Shown: positions 35,789 to 48,345, numbered from the stretch's first letter. The stretch: 64,000 nucleotides of DNA from Cyclospora cayetanensis (GCF_002999335.1 NW_020312060.1:61766-125765); one strand, 5' to 3'. A program made the numbers and translations. Notes: generated from the sequence alone by a model not told the origin.

Positions 35789-37218
35789 CGCAGCGCTAAG
35801 GCACGGCACGTCGAGCGCAGAGACTCGCGTTGCTTGCCGGTCCTCTTGTCACCTCCCCTGACCCTCGGCATGCGCATGCGCCAACGTGTGTCTTCTGACA
35901 GGAAATACAGGCAAGACAAAACGAACTTTGGGGAATTCTCTTCGACTTCGCAGCAACAAAACGAGCCCCAACCTCGGGGTGTGTGTTCGCTCCTCTTCTG
36001 ATGAGAGAGACTCGCGCAAAAAGCGCACTGCATAATGTACTAACCGCCAACACAAAGCACTACCCTCGCCCCAACCTCGGGGTGTGTGTTCGCTCCTCTT
36101 CTGATGAGAGAGACTCGCGCAAAAAGCGCACTGCATAATGTACTAACCGCCAACACAAAGCACTACCCTCGCACCAACCTCGGGGTGTGTGTTCGCTCAT
36201 CTTCTGATGAGAGAGACTCGCGCAAAAAGCGCACTGCATAATGTACTAACCGCCAACACAAAGCACTACCCTCGCAGAATTCACTTCCTTGGCATCCCTC
36301 CATTCGTGGCTCAGGCCCTTTTTTCCATTCCAGGAGCTTTTCGTCTCCCTGTCTGTCTGTCTCTTTCTCTGTCTCTCCCTCTTAGACGACCTTTGTACGT
36401 GAGAAATAGGATCTCCGCAAAGCTTTCTGCATGCAGAGAGCCTTCTGAGAGGACTCCTATACCTCCCCCAGTGCCCGTGTGCTCTTTGAGCCAATTACTC
36501 TCCCTCAGCGATTGCCTGAGTCTTTCTCTGCTTCTCTTGCCGTTATCTCTGCGGTGCGTTCTTTCGGCTTTCTTGTGCTGTAGCTCACTAAGGGGCGCAC
36601 GGTGAGAGACACCAAAAAGCCTCGTTCGGGAGTGGCAGAGTACGTATTTTCCACCTCGAAAAGCCTATCTCTATCAAGCCCTCCCCCACCCCACGTCACA
36701 CAAAAGCAGAGAAAGCACCAGCGAGAATGTCTGCACAGCCTCAGGCAAATCTGAGGGGTACGCCTCGCAGCAGCAGCCACTGGCAACGGCCTCTTGTTAC
36801 TCTCGTGTGCTGCTGCTGCTGCTCGACGCGATATTTGAAACTCTCCCCTTACGAAGCCTATGCCTTCGTCCCCGTTCTTCCAAAAAGCCTTGCTGTGTTG
36901 CCACAAGGCAGCTAGCTCTCCCTTCAAAAAGAGGCCCTCGCAGTGAGTAGCAGATAGCAGACACAGCAGATGATTAGGCAGATACACATATATACACATA
37001 TATACATATATATATATATATTTAAATTTAAATATGAAGGCAACGAACGAAACAGCGTGCGACGCAAGCCCAGTGCCGCTGTCTACAGGAGCCCTCCTGT
37101 AGACGGCGGGGGTAAAACAACGCAGCAGCAATAAACCGCTGTTTACTCTCCTCTTCTCCTCTTCTCCCCTTTCCCTCCCTATTGAATCCATGAACTGTTC
37201 CCTCTTTTCCCGAAGGCT
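35789..37218. other. Region with 103-bp tandem repeat and no supported gene
   Basis: Apart from the triplicated 103-bp unit, this contains a pyrimidine-rich stretch (about 36340-36560), a TATATATATATATTTAAATTTAAAT run at about 37007-37032 and short unsupported ORFs. Confidence 0.45.
35966..36275. repeat. 103-bp tandem repeat, three copies
   Basis: The unit starting CCCCAACCTCGGGGTGTGTG is repeated three times at a 103-bp period (ACCTCGG at 35971, 36074 and 36177). Copies are almost identical; the third has CTCATCTTCT in place of CTCCTCTTCT. High identity implies recent duplication. Confidence 0.95.
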
Positions 37219-38862
37219 TCAGCTACGAGCTGCCTTTGCAGCAACAACGGCGTCTGCAGCAGCAGGCTGCTGCTGCCTGCTGCTGCAGACGGAAGTGGTT
37301 GCCTCCGGCTGCCCTCCTCCCGTCTCAGCGCATGCGGCACTCGTTCTAGGAAAGCAGAGCATGCGGATACCTTCCAGCGTAATGAGAGTAGACACGGCAA
37401 CGCCGACAATGGCATCGTAGTTGTGAGGCAACAGACTCTTGGGGTTCCCCTCGAGCGGTCTTTGCAGGAAGACGAGACAGGAGGTGGAGGCAACAAGCGC
37501 GATGAGCGAGAGAAAAGCTCCAAAGAAGGAGCAAACGGCGTCTCTGAAGAGAGCGCTGCTCTTCAGCTGGAGAGAGAGGAAGAGCTTGAAGGCAGTCAGA
37601 GCTCCAAAAACCAATACGCAGGGGCATGTCACGATAAGCGTCTTGACAGCCACGTCTCGCGCAGACACCCGGAGCGCTGCTGCTGCAGCAGGGGTATCCG
37701 CAGCCGCTACTGCCAGCGCATGCAAATACAGAGAAAAAGAAGAATGCAGCAGAATCCATATACCCATCATGAGCAGCAAGACGCCAACGCACCAGGTCGC
37801 CTTCTCCTCGCGAGCATCTGCGCTCTCGGAGGCGATAAAGGCGTTGTCTGTCGAGAAGTGACTCGGGGGGAGGCTCCTGCTGCTGCTGCCCTCAGCAGCT
37901 ACTCGAGCTGTAGCTACACTGTCTCTTTCCGAGGTGGACGCAGCATCTGCCGCCTCAAGAGGGTGCCTTGAACTCTCCAGCGTGTTCTCTGCAGCAGAAA
38001 TACTCGCAGCTGCAGTAGACGCGGAGTCTTCCTCGTCTGCAGACGCAACAACAGCTTCCGCAACTTCCCCCGAAAAAGAATGCCTCCTGATCTCCTTCAG
38101 CTCTATAGCGGTCGGCAAGCCATCCCCTCCTGGTGCCTTCGCCTCCCCACCATCCCCCTGCTGCTGCTGCTTCTCCTGCTGCTGCTGCTTCTTTCGCTGC
38201 TGCTGCTTCTCTCGCTGCTGCTGCTGCTTGCTGCGCTTCTCGACAAGTGCCCTCTTCACGCGAAGCGAGAACTGCCGTGACAGAGGCGCTGTGGCAGGGT
38301 CCTTCTCAAATCGCCAAAGAACAGCCAACGAAGAAACAGCATCGATCAGCATTCCTGCTCCTAGCGCAATGAGCGAAAGCGAAGGAGGGGCACAGGAGCA
38401 GCCTAGAAACACCGACATTGCTCCTACAGCGAGAGAAAGCCACACACACAAGATTGAGGCGATGCGAGCCTGCTGAATAAGCCGACGGCGCCGTGCAAGC
38501 GCCTCATTTGCATGCAGCCTTGCCGAAGGAACACGTCCTGCAGTCGGCTGTATCTGCACTTCCACGTGATCCTTTTTTGCCGATAGATTCGTGTCAGACG
38601 ACTCCGTCTTCAACTCAACAGCGGGAGGCTGGGGAAGCTCCGCGGAGTTACAACAAGAAACGAGGAGACTTCCCTGTGGCCTCTTTGTTTCCCCTTCGCG
38701 CGGGAAAAGACTGTCTGCAGCTCCTCCTCGCCTGGCTGTGAGTTGCTCAGCATCTTCCAACTGTCGCTGCTCCTGCTGCTCCTGCTGCTGCTGCTGCTGC
38801 TGCTCGAGCTGCGAGGAGGAGACAGGTTGCGCTGCACTGGCCTTGCTCCGAGAGTCTGTCAT
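37219..38862 (-). CDS. Six-TM cation transporter-like protein (TMEM163/CDF-related)
   Basis: A single exon of 547 residues from the ATG at 38862. Hydrophobic segments fall at about 133-154, 160-182, 356-380, 404-427, 440-466 and 481-502. LIDAVSSLAVLWRF at the second segment, and LFRDAVCSFFGAFLS at the fifth, resemble the two Asp-bearing membrane motifs of TMEM163 and cation diffusion facilitators, which move or bind zinc in vesicle membranes. A cytosolic loop of about 170 residues between TM2 and TM3 holds a Lys/Gln-rich run, and the N-terminus has a Gln tract. The dense basic/Gln loop has no His-rich zinc loop character. The assignment is by motif resemblance, and transport substrate is inference. 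Confidence 0.7.
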   Translation of the reverse strand: MTDSRSKASAAQPVSSSQLEQQQQQQQEQQEQRQLEDAEQLTARRGGAADSLFPREGETKRPQGSLLVSCCNSAELPQPPAVELKTESSDTNLSAKKDHVEVQIQPTAGRVPSARLHANEALARRRRLIQQARIASILCVWLSLAVGAMSVFLGCSCAPPSLSLIALGAGMLIDAVSSLAVLWRFEKDPATAPLSRQFSLRVKRALVEKRSKQQQQREKQQQRKKQQQQEKQQQQGDGGEAKAPGGDGLPTAIELKEIRRHSFSGEVAEAVVASADEEDSASTAAASISAAENTLESSRHPLEAADAASTSERDSVATARVAAEGSSSRSLPPSHFSTDNAFIASESADAREEKATWCVGVLLLMMGIWILLHSSFSLYLHALAVAAADTPAAAAALRVSARDVAVKTLIVTCPCVLVFGALTAFKLFLSLQLKSSALFRDAVCSFFGAFLSLIALVASTSCLVFLQRPLEGNPKSLLPHNYDAIVGVAVSTLITLEGIRMLCFPRTSAACAETGGGQPEATTSVCSSRQQQPAAADAVVAAKAARS

Positions 38863-40437
38863 CTTAGAGGGAAGGCGATGGCGTGGATTCCCCGACAGCG
38901 GGAGCTGTGTGGAGTGCGCCTTCCACTACCCGACGTATGGAGGCTGCTGAAAACGAATACGCCTGCTGAAAACGAATGCGCCTGCTGAAAACGAATGCGC
39001 CTGCTGAAAACGAATGCGCCTGCTGAAACCTCGTTTCGGAGGGGAAAAGAGACTGTCAGCCCCTTGCTCAAAGGTATATATGTGTATATAGGCTTCCTCC
39101 TTCCGCAAACTCAAACGCGCACATGCAAGCTCAGCAGGCAGCACTGAGCCGCTCTTGCTGCCTTCTTCACACCTATTAAAGCAACTCTTGGGAGAGAAGA
39201 TCTAGCGGCGAAGTGGATAGCCACCAGGGCTTGTGCATCTGCCCGTTCAGGTCTACCCCATGCCAGTGACTCCCAGGATCATTTTCCCATGGCCGTTGCT
39301 GCAGAAGCTCGATTGTCGCCGTAGGAACAATGCAATTTGAACAGCTTCTGCGTTCCTGTGGAAACTGGCTTCGTTGCAGCGCGGTCCCGACACCGCGTGC
39401 CTTGCTAGGCGGCTGCTAGCGAGCGCAGACGTATCCTATAAGCAGGGCAGGTGAAAAGCAATGCAATGGCAAGGGCAGCGGCAGCACCAGGACCCAAAAA
39501 ATATATTACAGTGCTGTTTTCAAAGAGTTTAAACAGTTGAAACGCCGATATTCCCTATGTTCAGCTCGGGAAAGGAAGCAGACCGTCGTCGTGTCATGAG
39601 AGGCGTCTGTACAGTGGGTAGGCGCAATGCGGACTCCATGACGCCGCTTCCGTTGCTGCTGCTTGTGCGGGTGCTGGGAGGAGGAAAAGCCTTTTGTTTG
39701 TCTTTGTGAACGACAATTTCAGGAAGCTCCGTGTGTTTATGTCGTCGTGTAGTGGCGCCGGTTCTGCTGTATACACTGCTGAGATGCCACAGCAACGCGG
39801 GAAGCGTCGATGACCACTGTTGTAATCGACACCCTCCCCGCAGCAGCCGAGCGGAATTTGTGCAGCCTTCCCAATACTGGCACTGTTGGTGAAAGCGTTG
39901 AAACAGCCTCGCTTGCGGCGGCATTGCGGCACTGTGGCAGCATTTCAGATAAGCCCGCTAGGGCGTGCATGTGCCGGCTACAGGGTTTGCATGACACGCA
40001 GCCGCTCCTGCAGCAATAGATCTGGAGTTTGAATCTCTATGAGACCTGCAGATAGAGGCTCGCAGAGGGCAGACACACTAAGGCAAGAAAGCCCCCAGTA
40101 GCGGCAGCCAAAAACTGGCATCGCTCTGCTGCAGCACTGGCGCTGCTGAGCCGCATGCTGTCTGACCTCCTCCCATCATCTGGGCGCAGTCAACGCCTGT
40201 CGTCGAGGAGACTGCGCTTCAGAAGCTGCGTGTAGAACATAGAGTCAGAGTTGCATTTGCATGGCAGGAGCTCCTCACCGCAGGCTGCGTGGAATGCGAA
40301 TCCACTAGTGCGCAGTCAGCGTGGAGCGAACGGCTGCAGCAGCAGGAGAAGGAGGCACCAGCAGCAGCATGCACTGGGGCAGCAGCGACATCTCCTAGCA
40401 GCAGCAGCAGCAGGCAGGCAGGCAGGCAGATGCCAGG
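38863..40437. other. Divergent intergenic region (TMEM163-like / SPX-RING)
   Basis: The flanking genes diverge, so both promoters should lie here. A 19-bp tandem repeat is close to the minus gene. Short ORFs at 39529-39997 lack motifs. A (GGCA)n run at about 40415-40430 precedes the SPX start codon. Confidence 0.5.
38945..39030. repeat. 19-bp tandem repeat, four copies
   Basis: The unit TGCTGAAAACGAATGCGCC is repeated four times in succession, with one variant (AATACGCC) in the first copy, about 80 bp upstream of the TMEM163-like start codon. Confidence 0.9.
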
Positions 40438-42868
40438 ATGAAGTTCGGCAAGAACATTCGCAAGGAGGCAGGTGCCTGTCAGAGACTGCATTTCATAGAT
40501 TATAAGCTCTTGAAGCGGCGTATCAAGTCGGCGGCAGCGCTCTTGAGATCTCACGATTACGCAGGCTGCGTGGAGCTCTTGCGTCTCTTTTTCGTGGATT
40601 TGGAGGGCGAGCTGTCTTTGATTCGCGGCGAGTATGCGCACGAGTTGCAGCAGCTGCAGCAGCAGCAGCTTCTGCTGCAGCAAGGATTTGAGGCGCAGCA
40701 GCGCCAGGTGGGAGTGCAGCAGCCAAGCGGCAGAGTTGGGGGCAGTGCAGAAGCATGCTGGAAAGCAGAAGCAACTGCGCAAGAAGCAGCACAAGAATGC
40801 GAAGGGGGAACTGTGAGATCTCCGGTAGAAGGGAGCTGGAAAGCAGCGTTGCAGCAGCTTTCTGAGGAAATTCGAAGCCGTCTGTTGGACGTAAACTCTT
40901 TGGAAGATGCTCTCGCAGTTCTTGAGTCGGATGGCCTTTTTGCCGCGGAAGCCTCTCTGGATTCAGAAATGCCTGTTCAGAGATCTGCATCGGCGGCTGG
41001 CAGGGTGGCTACATCGCAGGCAGATACCACTCTTGCCCCTGCGAGGAGAGCGCAAGACTCCGCCGCAGTCGAGCCAGTGGCAACTGCAAGTGCAACTGCA
41101 GCTGTACGTGCAGCTGCAGTTGCCTCTTCAGTGCTCCCGCGAGCTGTTGCAGAGCAAGCGGAGACAGCGGAGTTTTCAGCTGCTCAAGCAGAAGTTTCAA
41201 CTCCAGGAGCAGCAGCGACAGCGTTGTCTTCGTTGATACACTTTTGCCGCCGTTTGCAAGCCACCTTGACAGGCTGTCGCGAGCTGCGAAAATTCATCAT
41301 TTGGAATACTGTCGCGATCGTCAAAATCATCAAAAAGCGGTTCGTTGGGGGTGCCTCTGTTCTGGGGAATTTTTTCGTCTGTAGTGTCTGTCTGTAGTGT
41401 CTTGTGTCTCGTAGTACACGGTGTAACTAGTCATTGGTACTGCTGCTTCGAGAGCTATTTCTCGCGGCATGCGCGCTGCTCGAGACTTTCTGGTGTATAT
41501 TGTTGGAGGAGGGCAAGAATAAGCAACACTTGGTTTCTCGTACATAAACGACGCATTGACGCGAGCTGCAGCAAGCGAGGCAACGGGGAAACGACGGCGT
41601 ATGTGGACGGGGTGTATGTTTATGTAGACGGGGTGTATATGTTTATGTAGACGGGGTGTACATGTGTATGTAGACAGGGTGGTGTATGTGTATGTAGACG
41701 GGGTGTATGTTCATGTGTATGGAGACGGGGTGGTGTATGTGTATGTAGACGGGATGCATGTGTATGTAGACGGGGTGTATGTTCATGTAGATGGGGTGTA
41801 TGTGTATGTAGACGGGGTGTATGTTCATGTAGATGGGGTGTATGTTCATGTAGACGGGGTGTATGTTCATGTAGATGGGGTGTATGTGTATGTAGACGGG
41901 GTATATGTGTATGTAGACGGGGTGTATATCTATATAGACGGGGTGTATGTTCATGTAGATGGGGTGTATGTGTATGTAGACGGGGTGTATGTGTATGTGT
42001 ATGGAGACGGGGTGTATGTGTATGTGTATGGAGCCGTGGTGTATATCTATGTAGACGGGATGTATGTGTATGTGTATGTAGACGGGGTGTATGTTCATGT
42101 AGACGGGGTGTATGTGTATGTAGACGGGGTGTATGTTCATGTAGACGGGGTGTATGTGTATGTAGACGGGGTGTATGTGTATGTAGACGGGGTGTATGTT
42201 CATGTAGACGGGGTGTATGTGTAGATTTGTGTGTGTATGTGTATGCAGAAAGAAGCTTTTATGCACCTGTGCTCCTGCTGCTGCCTCCATGGCAAGCACA
42301 ACAGCGAGAGCAGCAGCAGCAGCAGCAGCTGCTGCTGCAGCAACAGCCGCCGTTCGTCTTTCCTCTGCCACTGCAGCGTCGGCGTGTGTTGCAGCTACCA
42401 GCACTGCTCCCTGCCTTCCTGCTGCAGCGGCTGCCTTTTGCCCCACTTCATCGGCAGCATGTTCAGCCGAGACACCGCATCCGTGTCATGGCTGCTGCTT
42501 TCTGCAGATAGCCGAGAGTTTAGCGACTCCAGAGGGGTCGGAGCTGAGCAGTGGAGGGACGGCATTTCTCTCCGCAGCTGCAGGCAGCAGCGGCACAAGC
42601 TCAAGCGCAAGCAGCAGCAACATCATCACAGCCTGCTTTTCGTCTGCTGCCTCTGTGCTGCGGCGAGAGAGTTGGTATTCGTCGTTGGCGTTGCCACACC
42701 TTCTGAGTTCGTTAGACACACTGAGCGACGCTTTGCTGCACCAGGTGACAGGAGCTCCTCCATCTCCCGACAAATACATCTGCCCGATCTGCCTCGACTT
42801 GATTGAAGAACCTGTAACGCTTAGAGCATGTTGTCACAGGTTCTGTTTCGCGTGTCTTGCTGCTGCGG

Positions 42869-42931
<63 letters not shown>

Positions 42932-43153
42932 CTTTGGGACTGATGCGGTGCCCTTCGTGCCGAACGAGCATCGTTCCTCTCGACGATCCGATTTTGCAGC
43001 AGTCAGACAAGCAGAAGCTGGAGAACGAGGCGGAAGGCAGCACCTGCGCAGCAGCTTGCAGCGGCAGCAGAAGCAGCACCAGCCAAGTGCACGGAGGCGA
43101 GGATTGGATGTGTTCTGCGTCGACTGCCCGTAGAAACGACGGCTCCTGCAGTG

Positions 43154-43186
<33 letters not shown>

Positions 43187-44348
43187 GCAACAACAGCAGC
43201 AGCAGCAACAGCAACAACAGCAGCAGTAAGAGCAGCAACAACGGCAGCAGAAGCACTTCCAACAGTAGCGAAAGGCGAGAAGGAAGACGCCGCAAGGCGT
43301 CTTGTAGCCATTTGCAGAGCGCAGCAGAAACAACAGCAGCAGATGCAGCAGCAGCAGAAACAACAGCAGCAGATGCAGCAGCAACGAGGGAAGCACAAGC
43401 AGAATTAACACCAGCAGCAACAGCAGATGCAGCAGCAGCAACAACAGCAGCAGTGATCCCTGTAGGAGCAGGTGCTGCTGCTGCATCTGCTGCTGCTGCA
43501 GCGGCTCGACAGAGGCGTCCAGCAGAGCTGACTGTGGATGATGCTCTTTCAGCGTTTGTTAGACGCTGCTTCGGGCAGAAGACGTATACCTCCTTAGACG
43601 TGAGCTGAGTTGTTTGCTGCTGCTGCTACTGGAAGCAACTGCTGCAAGCGGGGGCAGTGCATTTGCATACATGCATGCATGTATGCATATGCATCTAAAC
43701 ATGGCGTTGCTGCTGCGAACGTTGAAAAAGGTTCCTCTAGGTCGCTGAGTGCTGCATGTTACTGCTGCTGTTGCTGCTGCTTTCACAGAGTGGGCATACA
43801 TCCCTCGAGTTACTGGATAATGCTGCGGATGAAGCAGTCAAGAGGCCAGTAGCACCAGATGAAAATGCTGCTGCTGCAGCAGCTGTTGTTGCTGCTTCAG
43901 CAGCAGCACCTTCATCTTCTGCGACTGCAGCTCAGCAGCAACAGCAGCTACTGCAGCAACAGCAGCTACTGCAGCAGCAGCAGCTACTGCAGCAGCAGCA
44001 GCTACTGCAGCAGCAGCGGCTGTGTCTCCCTCAGGATTTTATTGCGGGCTCTCCTAGAAGTGTAGGGGCAGGCGCAGTGGCAGCAGGTGCGAGAGGAGGC
44101 AAAGGAGATTTGACTGCTTCGTTACTGCGAGTGGCTGCTTTGCATGCCGCCGCGGCTGCTGCAGCCAATGCAGCAGCTGCGGCAGCGGTAGGCGAAGGCG
44201 ACACAGCGAGTCTCCAGCACTTTCTTAGTGCCGCTGCCGCTGCAGTCCAGCCGCAGCAAACTCTCAGTGCTGCTGCTGCACGCACCCTGCAGAACGCTCA
44301 GCAGCATCGGGGGAATGTGCATGCGCAGGATCAAGAGCAGCTGCGGAT

Positions 44349-44395
<47 letters not shown>

Positions 44396-45552
44396 CTCCT
44401 CCAGATACAGCAGACGATCTTGCACTCGCCTGCTTTTTGCTGCTTCAAGAAGGGCAGCAGCAGCAGGCGTTGCTGAGGGTTCCTCCTGGGCACGAAGTGG
44501 ATCCGAAGGCGCTGCAGCAGCAGCAGATGCTTCTGCTGCAGCTGCAGCAGGCGCAGCAGCAGCTGCAGCAGGCGCAGCAGCAGCTGCGGCAACCCGACGC
44601 GACGGACCCCAAGGCGCTGTTGTTGCAGCAGCAGCAGACGGCCTTTCTCGCGGCGCTGCAGCAGCAGGAGCAGCAGCAGCAGGAGTTGCTGCTGCTGCAG
44701 CAGCAGCAGCAGCCGCTGCTGCTGCGCAGTGTCACCGCATGCAGCAACGGCAGCAGCAGTGCGAAGGCAGCCTTCCCTGGACTGCCCAACGGATTCGTTA
44801 GCAGCCGCACTGAAGAAGCGTTCGATCTGCAGCTCCAGGCAATCATCGCAGAAGCCAAAGGCGTCGGCTGGAACCATACCCAGCTCGATAATTCTCCCGC
44901 AGCGCTTCCCGAGCAGCGGCAGGAGCAGCGGCAGGAGCAGCAGCAGGAGCAGCAGCTCTTCCCCAGCAGCAGTGGCTGCAGTGGCTGCAGCAGCAGCAGC
45001 AGCAGCAGCAGCTGCAGCAGCTGCTGCTGCGCATGCAGCGTGGAAGGGCCATCAACAACGGGGGTGTCGTCAGAGGCAGGAGGATTGCCGCCTTTGGCAG
45101 TGTCTTACAGGCGCTCGCAGCAAGCGAATTACGTGCCAGCTGCGCAGGCACCCCCCAGCCTGGTCAGGAGGGGGAGCAGCAACAGTAAGCGGGGTGTACA
45201 GACTGACGCCGACAGCAGCAGCAGAGCGAGCAGCCGATGCAACCACACCAGCAACAGCAACTGCCGCTGCAGCCACACCATGAATCCCCCCGCTGCTGCG
45301 CGGCTCTCCCGTCGGCAGCGGAGGCTTTTGCGACAGCAGCAGGCAGAAGCGCAGCAGCAGCAGCAGCAGCAGCAGGCAGAAGCGCAGCAGCAGCAGCAGC
45401 AGCGGCAACACCACCAACAGCAGAAGCAGCCTCACCCCAACCGCCACGCTCAGAAACACTCCAAAGAGGCACACCCACGCCTGATGTGCTGCTACCCCAC
45501 CGACATGAATGCGCAGCATGCAAATTCCCCATTTGGGGCTGTTGACTGGATG

Positions 45553-45595
<43 letters not shown>

Positions 45596-45852
45596 TGCTG
45601 CTGCAGCAGCAGCACCCAGCGAGCTTCTGCTACCCGGCAGGTGTCCCTACACCGCAGCTGCTGCATGGGGCTTCCTGGCTGCTGCCAGCGCATGCAGGCG
45701 CTCATCAGACAACTCCCCTCCTTGTTGGTCATCCTTGCGCGCCTCCAGCTGCCCACCCCACACTGCATTCCGTCATGACGCACAGTGCAGCAGCAGCAGC
45801 AGCGAGCGCCGTTCCTTCCGGCACCAGCAGCATGAACGAGCCTCCCTGCTGA
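40438..45852 (+). CDS. SPX-RING protein with Gln-rich tail (putative E3 ubiquitin ligase)
   Basis: Exons 40438-41339, 42249-43599 and 43789-45852 are in phase (1438 residues). The N-terminus MKFGKNIRKE..LHFIDYKLLKRRIK, and a later FIIWNTVAIVKIIKKR at the first exon's end, form an SPX domain, which senses inositol pyrophosphates in phosphate homeostasis. The middle SPX helices are separated by Gln/Ala-rich sequence. Exon 2 encodes a C3HC4 RING (CPICLDLIEEPVTL, CCHRFCFACL, CPSCR), with about 20 consecutive Ser inserted between the sixth and seventh metal ligands. Plant NLA/BAH1 has the same SPX plus RING order and ubiquitinates phosphate transporters, so a similar role is inferred. Exon 3 (688 codons including stop) is almost entirely Gln, Ala and Ser tracts. 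Intron 1 carries a minisatellite. If the donor at 43600 is unused, the protein ends at 43608 (VS-stop). Confidence 0.8.
41598..42226. repeat. GTATGTGTATGTAGACGGG minisatellite in SPX-RING intron 1
   Basis: About 30 imperfect copies alternating GTGTATGTAGACGGG with GTTCATGTAGATGGG forms. The array gives long open frames on both strands (Val/Tyr/Asp/Gly repeats on plus, His/Pro/Val/Tyr repeats on minus). Both are spurious because the splice junctions bracket the array. Confidence 0.95.
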
Positions 45853-46482
45853 GTACCCTTGGAGTGCACACGAAAAGGCGCGTGCGTCTGTAGGGTTGTT
45901 TTTCCGACATCCCCCTCTGGGGAGCAGACAAGCCGCCGTGACAGCGCAGTCGCTGGTTTGTTTGAGAGCACCGCGAGCCACGCGGAGATAGCGAAGGGGC
46001 AAAAAGTAGGCAGGCAAAAAGCCATCCCCTCGAGCAGTGTGTGCAGTCGCCATGGTTCTCTGCCTAAAACACCTTAGTGGCAGTCTCCGAAGACGACGCA
46101 GCAGAAGCGCGAGTTAGGGTGTGTTTGAGGGAGGGAGGCGCTGGGCTGGGTGGGCAGGTGGGTGTGGTGGTAACGGCAATGGCTGCGTCTCGCGTGATGT
46201 GGTTCTCGCTGCTGGCTACTGTACTCAAGGGAGCAGCGGAGGGAAACTAAGTTGTTGCTGCTGTGAAGGCGCCTCTGCTGGGAGGCTCTGGCTAGGGTTG
46301 CGGCTGCTAATTGTAGCACGCGCCTCAACGCTTTAAGTCCGTTTCGCGCCACGAAGGATGCACTTTTACAAGAGATTTAAATTGGAAAATACCGGAGCAC
46401 CGCATGCGAACGCAGCAGCTCCTGCCTCAAGTCTGGCGTGTTGCATTTTGCAATCCTTGCAGCTAACCAAACCTTCGGATTT
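45853..46482. other. Convergent intergenic region
   Basis: It lies between the 3' ends of the SPX-RING gene (plus) and the Gln/Ala-rich gene (minus). GC-rich, without simple repeats or supported ORFs; likely holds both 3' UTRs. Confidence 0.5.
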
Positions 46483-46544
46483 CTACACCCCTGCAGGAGA
46501 CACCGCTGCGAGGGACGAACCCTGGCGAGGCCTCTTGGCTACCG

Positions 46545-46588
<44 letters not shown>

Positions 46589-47496
46589 GCTGCTGCTGCA
46601 GCGGTGTCGGGAACAAGCAGGCGCTTGCCCGTTGTGGCTGCAAACTCCGCATCCAGAGAAGTCAGCTGCTGCTGCTGCAGCAGCGCCAGTTCTTCGAGCA
46701 GCTCGGCGAGTGCGGCAGGAGCGAGCTGCAGCAACTGCTGCGGCGTTGGTGCTTCGAGGGCAGGAGAAGCTGCAGTTTCCGCTGCACTCTCGTCGTAGAT
46801 ATCCACGAAAGAAAGCTGATCTCTCGCAAGCACTGCTGCCTTCGCTGCCGCTGTTCGCAACAGCGGGAGCAGGGCGGCAAACGCGGATCCCAGCACCAGT
46901 CCCCCCCCCCCCGGCAGCTGCTGCAGCAACGAGAGGCGCTGCTGCTGCTGCTCCGCACTCTTCACAGCGGCTTCTACAGTCGCTGCCGCCGCTGCAGCGG
47001 CAGCAGCGGCGCGCGAATCGGCGGCTGTCGTGACATGCTGCACCTGCTTCAAAAGCGCCTCGATTGAGGCACACCCACAAGGCCACATTGGACTCTTCAG
47101 GGGGGTGTACGCTGAACAGCGAGCAGCTTGAAAATCGCAAAACTTCTGCTGAACTCTGCAGCGCAAAGCTCACAGCATGGGATGCGCGCACTTGCTTGCT
47201 CGCTACGTCCAGAAACACATGCGCACGCTCAAGAGCAGCGGCAGGCAGGGGAGGGAAAGGGAGGTAAAGGAGACAGTTATGTGAAGAAAAAGAGACATAC
47301 GCATCCTGAAGCGTCGAGTCAAGCCCTTGAATAGTTGTGGATGCAGCAGCAGGAGACCCCTTGACTGCTGCTGTGCTTGGTTGCACCTGCTGCAAACGGT
47401 GTTGCTGCTGTAGTGACACTGCAGAAAATGCTGCCTCAGGTGTCTTTGGCTGGGACTGCAAGGGTGCCTTATTACGGAGCAGTGGCTGCTGCTTGA

Positions 47497-47527
<31 letters not shown>

Positions 47528-48345
47528 GAGCTGCTGCTGCTGCTGTACGACGGAGGGCGGCTTTAGCATCACGTTGCTCTTTGCTGTGGGCTGCTGCGCT
47601 TGCTGCTGCCGCACTTGCACAGGTGCTGCAGCTGTTGCAGCTGCTGCCGCTGGCTGCTGTTGCTGCACGCCTCTATTTAGCTGTGCCACAGAGGGCTGTT
47701 TTTGCTGTTGTTGTTGCTGCTGCTGCTTGACAGCTGCTCCGGGGAGTAGAGCTTTCACATTTGGCAGGGAAGGAGCAGACAGTCCTACTGAAAACGGAGC
47801 TGCCTGCTGCTTTGGTTGCTGCTGTTGCTGCTTCGGCTGCTGCTGCTGCTTTGCTTGCTGCTGCTGCTGCTTTGCTTGCTGCTGCTGCTGCTGCCTTGAT
47901 GATGCCGCTGCAAAATCTGCAGCCGGGGGTGCTGCAGGAGCTGAGTGCGCTACGCGCGGCACTGACGAGGGCACGACAGCTGGCTTTTTTGCTGTTGCTG
48001 CTGCTGCTGCAACAGCCTTGAAGGCAGCAGCTGGCTCCCCTCCCGCTGTTGCTCGTGTTTGCTGCAACACAGTGGGTGAAAAATGCTGCATCCGTGGCAA
48101 TCCGGGAACTGCCTTTGCGACAGCTGGGGTGGGAGCAACGCTGATCGGAGCTTTTTGCTGCTGCTGCTGCTGCTGCTGCTGTATGTGCGCTACAGGGCGT
48201 GCAAGTTGCTGCTGCAGAGACGCAGCCTTGCCATAGGCGGCATTCTTTGGCACTGACGTTGCTGTCGAGATCGTTGGGGGAGATGCTGCAGCAGGCGATA
48301 CACCGCACGAAGTGGAGCCCACGGATGTTCTCGTGGTAGTTAGAG

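Noticed and set aside
41643..42446. Val/Tyr/Asp/Gly and His/Pro repeat ORFs on both strands
   Set aside because: These are translations of the SPX-RING intron minisatellite.
44122..44877. 251-codon Leu-rich minus ORF opposite the SPX-RING third exon
   Set aside because: Poly-Leu here is only the reverse reading of CAG runs coding Gln on the plus strand.
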